Source of the DNA: Fulvia fulva | Lineage: Eukaryota > Ascomycota > Dothideomycetes > Mycosphaerellales > Mycosphaerellaceae | Assembly: GCF_020509005.1 (NCBI RefSeq) | Contig: NC_063014.1 | Coordinates: 1,488,001-1,552,000, forward strand | DNA: 64,000 nt | Direction: 5' to 3' | In this document: positions 22,235 through 32,600 of the stretch, one piece after another | Layout: each line of letters opens with the position of its first letter | Numbering within the stretch: position 1 is the stretch's first letter | Position numbers and translations under genes: made by a program | The notes under the pieces: generated by a model | What the model saw: only the letters and a program-made list of their open reading frames with translations | The model's database searches: none | What the model was told of the DNA's origin: nothing

Positions 22235-22452
22235 TGTTACGGTAGCTCTATAAGTAGAGGATTCGGATCGGGTCACGTGACTTGTGTTCACGTGACATTG
22301 ATGACTAAGCTCGGCCCGAGCGCGACCTCCGCTTCCCTTAAGAAGCCCTCTCTCTCTTAGAACTACCTTCTCTCTTTAGCTATCGACTTCGTTAATAAAC
22401 TACTACTATACTCGCCTACTATACCCTCGCGATATATACCGTTCTAGTAATA
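22235..22452 (+). repeat. Gypsy A 3' LTR
   Basis: It starts TGTTACGG, unmutated, and probably ends at CTAGTAATA (AGTAACA before RIP). It contains GTCACGTGAC (22272-22281) and TCACGTGAC (22288-22296), preserved in spite of strong CpA loss around them. It has no matching partner in the window. The right edge is set by the end motif and by the start of gypsy D coding sequence. Confidence 0.7.
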
Positions 22453-22907
22453 ATATTAGTAGTAGGTAGGCTTATCGAAGCTAAGTATCTTATATTTAAA
22501 GCTATACGAAGGGTCGTGTTCTTCGAGCTAGGAGATGCCTAGTACTAGGTCGTACTTATCGAGGTTAGTAACGTAGTATAGCTCTTAACTAGTATAGCTA
22601 CCGATAGTAACGTCTCTTAGTACTACTTCGAGTAGTTATATAGCCGCTCCGTTAGCTATACGTAGGCGTCTTAGCCTTTCTAGCTTAAAGGTAGGGACTT
22701 TGTTTACCTAAACGAATCTTAGGTTAATAAACTTAGAGGAGGCGCTAGTACTAGAGAGGGTAAGTACGTTTGCTTTTCTACCTAATATACTAGCTAGAGT
22801 ACTAGTATATACTATATACTTTCTATACGTCATTTATATATATATAGGTATATAGGTGTTACCCTTAGCTATTACTATATATAGGTATTCTTCCTCTTAG
22901 GTATATA
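22453..22907 (-). pseudogene. Gypsy D protease
   Basis: On the minus strand, LGIS-stop-LEEHDPSYSF (about 22505-22560) matches the conserved C-terminal gypsy retropepsin segment (LGLPWLEKHNP), with Trp turned to a stop. The upstream part, toward 22907, is where the catalytic Asp would lie, but it could not be read with certainty. The last 17 bases are the LINE1-B target duplication. Confidence 0.7.
22891..22907. repeat. Target-site duplication of LINE1-B, left copy
   Basis: TTCCTCTTAGGTATATA, identical to 29573-29589. Confidence 0.93.
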
Positions 22908-25900
22908 GATAGATTTGTCATTCCCCTATTCTAGGACCCTACTCGGTCTATATAGGTATATATCTATTGTTATATATAAAGGGAAACCCGAATAGGTAAA
23001 AACCCTTCCCGCCCCCGACTACTCCTTATCTAGATTAGCTTTCCCTTTAAACGTGCGTAGTCTATGTCACTACCCCGTTAGCCCCCGCTCCTAGCCGGTC
23101 TCGTCGCGCTACGCCGTGTCCTCTCTTCCTATACTACTCCTACTAGGAGGTACTATTCTAGCTAGCCCTTCTCTAGTATCTAGTTCGTAATACGCCGTAG
23201 GTCCTTAACGTTATTAAGAAGTGCCCTAATCGTCCGGTTCCTCGCCTTTACTATCTACTTACCCCTTCCTAGCGACTACCTCGGATAGACGAGGAGTACG
23301 TACCGTATATTCTAGGAGTAATAGCCGTAGGGGCAGCTAGTATTCGTATATCCTAGAACCTTCCTCTATAATAGGTACCCCTAGAGGCCGATGTGTTCGC
23401 TTCGTAGTTAGGTTGCTATACTACTCTATACCCTCGTAAGGCGGTAGTAGATAAGCTTCGGGGGGTACTTGACCGCGGATTTTGTAGCTGACTATTCCTT
23501 AGGTTGTCCCGCTAGCTAAGGGCGTCTACTATACCCTATAACCTAGTTGTTCTACCTTTCTTTCTATAGTTGCTCTATAAACGATTTCTTACCTTCCTAT
23601 TATATTACTAGCTATTCGTCCCTTACCCGGTAGTTCGGCTCGTTTCCGGGTCGAATGCCCCTATACGCTAGTACTGATTCGCGGGCCCTTACGACTATAC
23701 TAGCGATAACCTTCTATACTAGGTACTATACCGACTTGCCTAAGTAGGAGGTACGTAGTCCCTAGATATATAGGTCGAGCGGCGGTATAGCGGTCTCGTA
23801 CTTAAGTATCCTCGTTAGTATCGACTTATATACCCCGGTGACCTTCCTTAGGCATTAGTTTTAGATCTTCGCTAGCGGCGCGACGAGTCCCTTCGATAGG
23901 TAGGCCCTTTCGCCTAAGGACTACACTTGGCTACTATAGGTAAGGACCGGCCGTATAATAGCCGTATATAGAAGTCGTAACTACCGGAAGTCCGCCCCCT
24001 ATATAGACGTAGTGAGCCTCTAGTATAATGCTATATTCTGTTTAGCTTTCCGTAATATTGCCTATACGTACTTCCTCTACCGTAGCGCCGGGTCCACCTA
24101 TAGTCCGAGGATCCTAAGCTAATTTGCCGGGTTAGTCGTATGCGCCTATATCTAGATAGAAGCTTATATATTATAGAACCGTAGCCGGCGCGTAAAGTAT
24201 ATCAGATTGTACTTTTCTAGGGTAAACCGAGCCCCGTACCTCCTAGCCTAGTCCTCGTAGATCTTGTACTTCTCTTCTAGTAGCCTATAGTTCTCCTTAG
24301 TCGAGGAAGACTACGCTAGGATGTTTGTGTCGTCTACGAAGCCGCTCGTAGCGGTGTTCTAGGATTCTAGGGCTAGGAGCAGCGTCGCTATAAAGAAGAG
24401 GAACAGAATAGGTACTAGCGTTAAGCCTTACGGGATTCTAGTATAGACTGCTTGAAATGGGCTTCTATACTAGCCGACTAGGATCGACGTACTACGGTTT
24501 TGGAGGTAGGACCGTACGAAGTTAACGAGCTACTTAGGGAGTCCTTTCGACCTTAGGATATAGAGTAGCCGCGGGTATAATACGTAGTCGAAGGCTCCCG
24601 ATATATCTAGACTAAGTAAGGATACTACCTTGTCCCTATTCCTATACTAGATAGCCTTTACCTAAGAGGTAACAAGTTCTATCGCGGATAGCGTCGACCG
24701 CTATAGGCGCGTACCTATCTAGGTGTCCGGGAGTAGGGAGTACTCCTCTACCGCCTCGGAGAGTCTCGTTATAACTAGCTTCCTAAGCGCCTTCCTAAGA
24801 GTATTAAGGAGCGCAATTAGGCGGTACGACTTTACCTACGTATAGTCTTCCTTTTACGGCTTACGTAGGACTACTATCTTCGACTGTTTAGATACTATTA
24901 GGTAGTATCTAGTCTATAGGCAGGCGTTAAAGATCGTTACGACTACTAGGGCTAGTTGATCTCTATACTTCTTTAGTAGCTCGTTTAGGATCCTATCCGG
25001 CCCCGGGGCTTTCTTCGCTAGTAACTTCCTAAGTATAGCGGTAATATCTCCCTCGGATATATTCTATTGGACCGCGATACTAGGGGCTAGGGGAGTAGAG
25101 CTATTTATATCGCTTAGATTAGCCTCGACTAGGGGCGGGAAGAACTTGCTAGCTAGTAGACGGGCCTTAGCCTCGGGGTCGCTAACTAGGCCACTAGGCG
25201 ATTATAGCGCTAGGATAGAGAAGGAGGGGCCCTATATAGGGTCCTCTCGGGCCCATTTCGCTAGCTTCTATATCCTCGCTAGCTTGTCGGCGATTTCTTC
25301 TACTATAGCTCTCTAGCCGACGACTTTCTCCCTCCGTATCGTAGCTTTCTTCTATTAGTATACCTCCCTATATACGTTCTAGGCCTCCTCGCTATAGCTG
25401 CTTATCTATACCCGGCGGGCTCTCCTTACTTCTCTTACTATCGTAGTACACTTCGGCGTCTAGTATAGTTTAGACTATATTATTAGTTAGGTAAGCGGAA
25501 CGTAGAGTAAGGTCGCTTTTCTTATTTCGTCTATTAACCCTTAGACTGCCTTATCTATCTCGTCTTTACTATTGTATTGCTACTACGCGATCTAGACTAG
25601 CCTCTCGGAGTTATCGAGGTACGCCTAGATATTAGCCTAGTAGGTCTTTCCCTAGTTTAGCTTAGGGGTTCTCGCTAGTATATATTATATCTATGTCGTA
25701 ATAGAGGTCCTAACGGGTATATAGTCTAACGACATCTCGAGTTCATATTCGATCCTATAGTAGGTCACTATATAGTAGTAGCTATCTAAGATCTAGGAGA
25801 GGTCGATCGTGCCTTAGAGTCCTACTCTCTTCTAGGTACCTAGGTCCTTCGGGGTATTAAGGGCAATTATGTTGCTCGCTATTAAGTCGATTACTTTGTC

Positions 25901-25947
25901 GGCTATAGGGTACGGCTATATAAGGCTTTCCTAGGAAGGGTAGTATA

Positions 25948-25961
25948 TATTAAAGTCTCCT
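25948..25961. repeat. Target-site duplication of LINE1-B', left copy
   Basis: TATTAAAGTCTCCT, identical to 27618-27631. Uninterrupted copies C and D have TATTGAAGTCTCCTACTACGA at this place (about 54927 and 63401), confirming a clean insertion. Confidence 0.93.
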
Positions 25962-27447
25962 CTATATCCTAAGGTCGAAAGGACTCCCTAAGTAGCTTAT
26001 TAACTTCGTACGGTCCTACCTCTAAAACCGTAGTACGTCGATCCTAGTCGGCTAGTATAGAAGCCTATTTCAATTAGTCTATACTAGAATCCCGTAAGGC
26101 TTAACGCTAGTACCTATCCTATTCCTCTTCTTTATAGCGACGCTACTCCTAGCCCTAGAATCCTAGAACACCGCTACGAGCGGCTTCGTAGACGGCATAA
26201 ACATCCTAGCGTAGTCTTCCTCGACTAAGGAGAACTATAGGCTACTAGAAGAGAAGCACAAGATCTGTAAGGACTAGGCTAGGAGGCACGGGGCTCGGTT
26301 TGCTCTAGAAAAGTACAATCTAATACACTTTACGCGCCGGCTACGGTTCTATAATATATAAGCTTCTATCTAGATATAGGGGCACACGACTAACCCGGTA
26401 AATCAGCTTAGGATCCTCGGACTATAGGTAGACCCGGCGCTACGGTAGAGGAAGTACGTATAGGTAATATTACGGAAAGCTAAACAGAATATAGTATTAT
26501 ACTAGAGGCTTACTACGTCTATATAGGGGGCGGACTTCCGGTAGTCACGACTTCTATATACGGCTATTATACGGCCAGTCCTTACCTATAGTAGCTAAGT
26601 ATAGTCCTTAGGCGAGAGGGCCTACCTATCGAAGGGACTCGTCGCGCCGCTAGCGAAGATCTAAAACTAATGCCTAAGGAAGGTCACCGGGGTATATAAG
26701 TCGATACTAACGAGGATACTTAAGTACGAGACCGCTATACCGCCGCTCGACCTATATATCTAGGGACTACGTACCTCCTACTTAGGCAAGTCGGCACAGT
26801 ACCTATTATAGAAGGTTATCGCTAGTGTAGTCGTAAGGGCCTACGAATCAGTACTAGCGTATAGGGGCATTCGACCCGGAAACGAGCCGAACTACCGGGT
26901 AAGGGACGAATAGCTAGTAATATAATAGGAAGGTAAGAAATCGTTTATAGAGTAACTATAGAAAGAGAGGTAGAACAACTAGGTTATAGGGTATAGTGGA
27001 CGCCCTTAGCTAGCGGGACAACCTAAGGAATGGTCAGCTATAAAATCCGCGGTCAAGTACCCCCCGAAGCTTATCTACTACCGCCTTACGAGGATATAGT
27101 ATAGTATAGTAACCTAACTACGAAGCGAATATATCGGCCTCTAGGGGTACCTATTATAGAGGAAGGTTCTAGGATATACGAATACTAGCTACCTCTACGG
27201 CTATCGCTCCTAGAACGTACGGTACGTACTCCTCGTCTATCCGAGGTAGTCGCTAGGAAGGGGGGAGTAGATAGTAAAGGCGAGGAACCGGACGATTAGG
27301 GCACTTCTTAATAACGCGAAGGACCTACGGCGTATTACGAACTAGATACTAGAGAAGGGCTAGCTAGAATAGTACCGCCTAGTAGGAGTAGTATATAAAG
27401 AGAGGATACGACGTAGCGTAACGAGACCGGCTAGGAGCGGGGGCTAA
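25962..27447 (+). pseudogene. LINE1-B' ORF2 fragment (RT C-terminus)
   Basis: It encodes the RT from just before the PQGL motif to the ORF2 stop (TAA at 27445-27447). The catalytic box reads FVDGINIL (26184-26207): the second Asp codon is GGC instead of GAC/GAT. That change is not of RIP type. The C-terminal His/Cys region reads with H to Y changes. Confidence 0.85.
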
Positions 27448-27617
27448 CGGGGTAGTGATATAGACTACGTACGTTCAGAGGGAAAGCTAATCTAGATAAG
27501 GACTAGTCGGGGGCGGGAAGGGTTTTCACCTATTCGGGTTTCCCTTTATATATAACAATAGATATATACCTATATAGGCCGGATAGGGTCCTAGAATAGG
27601 GGAATAATAAATCTATC
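25962..27617 (+). mobile_element. LINE1-B': 5'-truncated LINE1 nested in LINE1-B
   Basis: 1656 bp on the plus strand, inserted in the opposite direction to its host. It corresponds to LINE1-A from about 15537 to the tail, so only the RT C-terminal half and the 3' UTR are present, as expected from incomplete reverse transcription. It ends in ATCTATC (27611-27617). It has a 14-bp target duplication and the conserved 3'-UTR stem (27511-27540). Confidence 0.95.
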
Positions 27618-28027
27618 TATTAAAGTCTCCTACTACGATATAGTACCCTTGTCTCTTAAGCGCACTATCTAGGTGTCTATAGACCCTAACGTCGCGGCTA
27701 GACCTCGAGGCTAGCGGTTATATATATATATTGTGTATCTAAGTACTACCTACGTAGAGGGAGGTAATATCTCCCCCGCCTTCTTCGTCTACGTAGTATA
27801 CTACCTCCTATTCGCATTCTAGTATGTCCTTACTAATATAGAAGTACGTACGGGGTCTACCGTCGCTTCGTAGGTATATCGTATAGCCTAGTAACTTATA
27901 GGTCGTTAGTCTCTTATAGTACGGGTTAATCTATAGCTCCTAAATTACTAGGACGTAATAGACGTACGGGTCCGCCTCGTATAGGAAATAGTTCTACACT
28001 ATATCCTTACTATAGTTAACGTTATAC

Positions 28028-29380
28028 TAGATAATACTAAGCGTGTCGAGGCTAGTTATTATTATCGACAATCATTTCCTCTATAATGTCCTATGTCCTA
28101 TTACCTAGCGCGTCCTAGTCTACGCGTATCGGTTATATACTAAAGGGGAGCCGGGCCTAGTTAGATTCCCTCGCCGTAACTAGTAGAGTACGTAGCCTCC
28201 CGTACGCCCTAGGTTATATATCCTTTATATTATTCTCGGCCCTAGGTCGCTTATACCCGACCGCCGCTAGCTAGTTCTAGTATAGACTAGCCTTACGGTC
28301 GCCGTAGAATCTTAGGGCGACGGTTCTGTTTGTAATTGCCTTGTTTTTTGCTAGTTTCCGCTACGGGCATTCCGCGCTATACGATAGGTAGTACCCCGGA
28401 TAGTTCGCGTACCGCCTCGTAGCCGATATATAGTCCCTAGATATATAGTCTCCTATATAGTTCGAGTAGGCCTACTTGTTTATATACGTGTAGGTTTAGT
28501 GTCTATACTATTAGTATTTGAAGCATTAGAGGACACGAAAGGATAAGGAGTGCTTTTCTACTATCTTAAGGCTATATTACTAGACTAGGCCTTGTTCTAT
28601 TACTAGATCCGCCGCTTTCGCGTCTTATAGCTATACTATTAGCGCCGAGGCCTTCTTGCCTTCTAGCCATTTCCTATAGAGCTAAGTCGCCTTCTAGATT
28701 AGAGAGTTAAGAGTAACCGGGTTGTCCTCTTAGAGTATACGTAGGTACTTTAGTTAGTTAGGTCGAAGTCTTTAGGCATGTCGTAGACTAGGATCGTAAA
28801 TTGCTTCGTTAAGACCTTCGCTAATACCATAACCTTAGATATCTACTATAGCTATACCTCTAGGTACCTCCTAGTAGTAGTAGAGCTAGTATAGATCTAT
28901 AGAGTGCCGTTAGACGATTAGTTCACTACGACTACCCCTAGTCAATTAATTCGCTAGGCGAGCTCCTTGTTCGATAGCTTCGCTACTTCGGCCTAGTCTT
29001 CCTTTACTATAATACGGAGTATAACTATATCGTACGTTAGGCGGGGGCCTAGTATCGAAGCCGCGACCGATACCTAGCTATAGGGATGTTAATTCCGGGT
29101 AGCCTTATTAATTGCCTAAGACGTCGTCCTTATTTCTTATTGCCCTCGGTAATACGATAGTACTAGCGCCGTACGTAGCTAAGTGATTATTACCTATAGA
29201 GACCGTATAGGAGCTGATCGTTAGTCTCTATACTTTTCACGTCCTCTATAAGTTGCTACTAGTTGTCTTAGGGGAGCTTCGCCTATAGAGCCGTAGGCGC
29301 CGGTAGTACCGTAGCCTAGGCTACTATTACCTAGGAGTTGCCTAATGTAGCTAGGCACCTCCGCGGCGTTTAGGGCTATA
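28028..29380 (-). pseudogene. LINE1-B ORF1
   Basis: Parallel to LINE1-A ORF1. The zinc-knuckle region is at about 28440-28540 on this strand, with CFKY replacing CFKC and further Tyr replacements. RIP stops break the frame throughout. Confidence 0.75.
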
Positions 29381-29572
29381 GAGCTAAAGAAATAGGGTGA
29401 AGAGAACTTTGAGCTATCTAACTTAAATAAGGTAGAACTCCCTTAATTCTAGGGGTAGTAGCCTACTTTATAGATCGTTAGAATAGCCTTAAAGAGGGCT
29501 TTCGAATGTGTTGTGTTTAGCGATAGCCGACTTAATATATAAGAGTGATTGAACTCGCTTCCGAATAGATTA
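29381..29572 (-). other. LINE1-B 5' UTR
   Basis: Matches LINE1-A 12216-12395 closely up to ACACATTCG (near 29505-29515) and more loosely beyond. No coding frame is evident. The outer 50 bases differ from LINE1-A, which could be RIP damage or non-templated 5' sequence. Confidence 0.6.
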
Positions 29573-31299
29573 TTCCTCTTAGGTATATATCTTATAGTCT
29601 TGTTATTCGTGTTTATAATTCGTAGATTTGTATATTACTCCTTTAGCGCGACGGTACTAAGGAGCTAGGCATTTCCCTAAACGGGTAGTACTTTAATCTA
29701 GAGGGCTAGCGCGTCGGTTATAGCGTTAAGAGCGATAGGTATCTCGCGGTTAACGTCGCCGGTACGCTACTTACGGCGGGAGTTATAAAGAATATATACG
29801 GGGTCGAGGCCGGTATATCTAGGTTTACGATAGCGGAAGTAGCGGCCTTACTAGCGTAGCTAGTCGCGGAGTTCGTCGGTAAGCTTAGGTAGTATAGTAT
29901 AACGCTAGGGGATAAGGCGTACGGCCGGGCTAGCGTTCTAGGTACGCGTAGAGACCGTAAGTACATTATTTATAGTAGGCGGCGCGGCTCGTAGTACTAT
30001 ACTAGCGTTCTATTGTCTAAAGCCCTATTAGCCTTGTCCTTAACTACTACGACGCCCGTTACCGCCTTACTAGATGTCCTTGTTCTTGTCCCTCTTACTA
30101 TATATACTCTTTACGGTATTATATACCTCTTCTTTGTCTTTAGCGATACGAATGAACTAGCTAACGGGTTCTATAAGCTACTAATCCTCTATCTTCTTGA
30201 TCTAGAACTCTCTTAAGCTAATCTATAGCTCGTACGACACTATAGACTTGCCGGCCTTAGCGCTAAGGCGGCGGTATTTAACGATATATTTACTAAACTC
30301 CTAGCCGTACTTCTACTTTAGCTAGTATAGGTCGCGTCTAGCCTTAAGCTTAATGTCTCGAGGATTCTTACCGAAGTTATCGTCTAACTCGTCCTATATA
30401 TCCTCGAGGCTTACCTATTTGTCGTTCTTAATAGCCGTACGGATAATATCTCTAGAGGTACCGAGAGTATAACGCTTAACGTAGTTAAAGATATAAAGGC
30501 AAGGTATTTATATAGTATATTATTCCGCAATATAGTCCTTATAGCTCTCTTTCTAGTCGATATAGGAGAGCTCGCCTAAGTTATCGAACTCTTTAGGATA
30601 GGGGAAACGTTAGTCGGTTTAGGCGGCGAATATTGTAGTATTATTAGTACGGGCTACTAAGAGTACGAGAGAACTAACGCGGGTAGTACGGTTATAGGTA
30701 CGGGCCCGATAGCCGCTACCTACTAGAGTCTAAGAACGACGGGTACCGGCTTATAGGAATCCCTCTAGACTAGTAGTCTACTATTCCTACTACGACGGCT
30801 ATTACTAGGGTCGTAACTACTTAGAGAAAGTAAGCGGGCGGTCTCGCTCGCTTAGTAAGGCGGTAAGCCGGGCTAATGTCTTAAGTTACGAGATCTTAGT
30901 ATCCTACTATATAATCTTAGCCTTAAGTTAGTCGACTTCGTCCTATACTTACTCGAGATGGCTATTAGTAGTATTAATACGACCTAATAGCTTATCGGTA
31001 ATCTTCTTATAGTATTCCTTAGTTACGGCGCCGTCTAAGGCTATTTATAGTATCTAGATACGGGCCTTAGTATCTTTCTAGGATGTCTAATATATTATAG
31101 TATCGGCTTATATCTTATCTCGCTCGGTTGCTATATCCTATCGGTCTTCGAAGACGATATTATATTCTTCTTAGAGCTTCGCGAGTTTAGTATCGACTTG
31201 ATCGCGTTCCTCGCGATAGCGTCGTACCTAGGCTCGGGAGTAGTCGAGTATAACCTTCTAGTAGCCGTACCTATCTATAGTACTCTTAACTTTAAGATA
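29573..31299 (-). pseudogene. Gypsy D gag
   Basis: Minus-strand translation gives a long coiled-coil segment (about 30880-31260) rich in Glu, Lys and Arg. It is followed by a central gag region and a zinc knuckle near 29800-29850 that reads YFRYRKPRYTGLD, the RIP form of CFRCxKPxHTGxxC (Cys and His to Tyr). This order and the protease beyond LINE1-B identify it as gag. The minus-strand frame 29718-29966 and the plus-strand frame 30013-30216 are out of register and are shadows. The final 17 bases on the left (29573-29589) are the LINE1-B target copy. Confidence 0.75.
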
Positions 31300-31598
31300 T
31301 ATAGATAGATAGATATTTCATTTAAGCTATTATCGTGCCCTTTAGCCTATATAGCTATACTATCTTGTTTTCGTATATATAGAGGAGAAACTATATTAGT
31401 AAAAGCCCCTCCTCCTTCCCGCCTATCTTTTCCCCCTCGGTATCGTCCTAGATTTCCCTTATTAAGGGTACGCTAGTATTATAGACCTGCCCTAATAACT
31501 ACCCTATCTATAACCCCCCTAGCTTCCGCCTCTTATCTATCTACTCCTCCGTCTCGCTAGCGAGACTAAACTACTAGAGGTATTCCTACTATAGTATC
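31300..31598 (-). mobile_element. LINE2-B1: 3' end of a second LINE2 copy
   Basis: Aligns with LINE2-A 3266-3558, including the ATAGATAG tail and the GGGAA...TTTC stem region (31383-31420). It stops at ATAGTATC where the copia-2 5' LTR begins. The family resumes at 38487 (equivalent to LINE2-A 3738), so about 180 bases of LINE2 are missing between the two parts. Confidence 0.85.
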
Positions 31599-31832
31599 TA
31601 TTAAGAACATATAGGCCGTAGGATAAGTATATAGGTGTAGGTATGTCATGTGACTAGATCACGTGACTAGGGTTTACTAGCCTATAGGCTAGTAAACATC
31701 CGGACACCTAGTATCTACCTATACTAATACCGGCGATACTATATATAGATATACGCTATCCTATTAGGTCCTTCTTCGTCTTTCGTATAATCCGCCGTCT
31801 TCTACTACTACGTAACTCGTACCTATTTAATA
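31599..31832 (+). repeat. Copia-2 5' LTR (234 bp)
   Basis: It begins TATTAAGAACAT and ends CCTATTTAATA. About 7 differences from the 3' LTR were counted, all transitions. It contains GTCATGTGAC (31645-31654), TCACGTGAC (31659-31667) and a perfect 26-bp palindrome (31672-31697) centred on CCTATAGG. Confidence 0.93.
31672..31697. promoter_or_regulatory. 26-bp perfect palindrome in the copia-2 LTR
   Basis: Each half is GTTTACTAGCCTA and its exact complement. In the 3' LTR (36971-36996) one base differs (T to C). Being in the LTR behind two E-box-like sites, it could be an operator for a dimeric regulator or an RNA hairpin; nothing in the sequence decides this. Confidence 0.6.
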
Positions 31833-31847
31833 GGTTATAAGCCCGGG
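31833..31847 (+). other. Copia-2 primer-binding site
   Basis: GGTTATAAGCCCGGG, identical to the copia-1 site, and complementary to the initiator tRNA-Met anticodon arm apart from one RIP-type change. Confidence 0.65.
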
Positions 31848-32600
31848 TTAGTAACTCGGTATTTTACCCTCGACAAAGTCGTATTAGAGTTACTCCTCTT
31901 TAGAACAAAAGGAAGGCAGACTAGAGGCCGCACCCGCCTTATATAGGAAGCTATAGCCGTGCTAGAGGTGTTTATAAGACGTAAAAGAGCCTAGTAAGGC
32001 ACTATTAGACTCCGAGTTAGAGAGCCTATACTAATACCTTAGACAAGTAGGCGAGCTTACTAAGAAGAGTCGCTCTCCGGACATCGCGTTCGTATCGACT
32101 AACTGTTCATTCTAAGAGAGTCGTAGTGTCTTAGAAACCCCCTCTACTAAGAGAACTACGCTATAGTGTCTTAGTACTAATACGATCCTTCGACTTTCCT
32201 CCCCTTCCCGGCGGATAGCCATCCTCTCCGCTATTAACCTCGCGTTCGTTTTATCCTATTTCGATCCGATCGCGTACGACCAAATATATCCTTTTACCTA
32301 AGGGTAGCCAACCTGTCCCTTAACTTATAAAAGAAAATAGAGAACGAGACTAGGTTTATAAGAAAGAGAGTAGCACCTGTTCTAATAAGAGAGAACTACG
32401 AAACATAGTTCAAGCTAATAAGAATACACCTAGTATTAAAGTAGGTTAACTAGGTCCTCGAAGACATCATTACGGACATTCCCGCTACAACCCTATCTAT
32501 AGCGACACCCTCTATATCATTGGAGTTATCCCTTCCTTTAGATTAAGCGATAAGGAAGGCATCGTACAGACGGCACAATGTAACGGCCCTATATAAAATG
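31848..32600 (+). other. Copia-2 leader, no readable gene
   Basis: Between the primer-binding site and the gag region. It carries fragments with Glu/Asp-rich character, but no consistent frame, domain or repeat was seen. Confidence 0.4.

Larger units (their letters stand above)
265..22452 (+). mobile_element. Gypsy A: Ty3/gypsy chromovirus, split by LINE2-A
   Basis: This is a degenerate LTR retrotransposon with gag, protease, RT, RNase H, integrase and chromodomain in that order, which is the Ty3/gypsy order. The 5' part is 265-3265 and the 3' part 19014-22452. The 15.7 kb between them is LINE2-A with its own nested insertions. The 15-bp sequence ATTCTACTTATATAG stands at both edges (3251-3265 and 19014-19028). 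Reading across it, the RT frame continues in register. A 3' LTR is present (22235-22452); no matching 5' LTR was found, so the element is probably 5'-truncated or recombined at the LTR at 134. Confidence 0.88.
23078..28027 (-). pseudogene. LINE1-B ORF2, interrupted by LINE1-B'
   Basis: The same protein as LINE1-A ORF2, in two parts. 23078-25961 encodes the end of the endonuclease (GDFNIYYPS at about 25940), the RT with FVDDTNIL (about 24318-24341) and the C-terminal His/Cys region. 27632-28027 encodes the endonuclease N-terminus. The break falls in the endonuclease, just upstream of GDFN. Stops are Gln/Trp-type. Confidence 0.85.
22908..29572 (-). mobile_element. LINE1-B: full-length LINE with a nested LINE1-B'
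   Basis: A minus-strand LINE1 copy. The tail is ATAGATAG at 22906-22914 and the 5' end is at 29572. Without LINE1-B' and one target copy it measures about 4995 bp, the same as LINE1-A. It is inserted in gypsy D with a 17-bp duplication. It carries the conserved 3'-UTR stem (22981-23010), ORF2 and ORF1. Its zinc knuckle is more damaged than in LINE1-A, with the second Cys changed to Tyr. Confidence 0.92.
22453..31299 (-). mobile_element. Gypsy D fragment (gag and protease), split by LINE1-B
   Basis: A minus-strand gypsy fragment. Gag lies at 29573-31299 and the protease at 22453-22907; LINE1-B separates them. The 17-bp sequence TTCCTCTTAGGTATATA is present at both edges (22891-22907 and 29573-29589), which shows that the two parts were once contiguous. 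RT and everything behind it is missing on the left, where gypsy A ends. The right end borders the LINE2-B tail. Confidence 0.8.

Noticed and set aside
29718..29966. 82-codon minus-strand frame with hydrophobic stretches as a membrane protein.
   Set aside because: It is out of register with the gypsy D gag frame that carries the zinc-knuckle remnant.
22453..31299. A second complete gypsy element at the gypsy A border.
   Set aside because: Only gag and the protease could be read. RT, integrase and LTRs are absent, so it is treated as a fragment.
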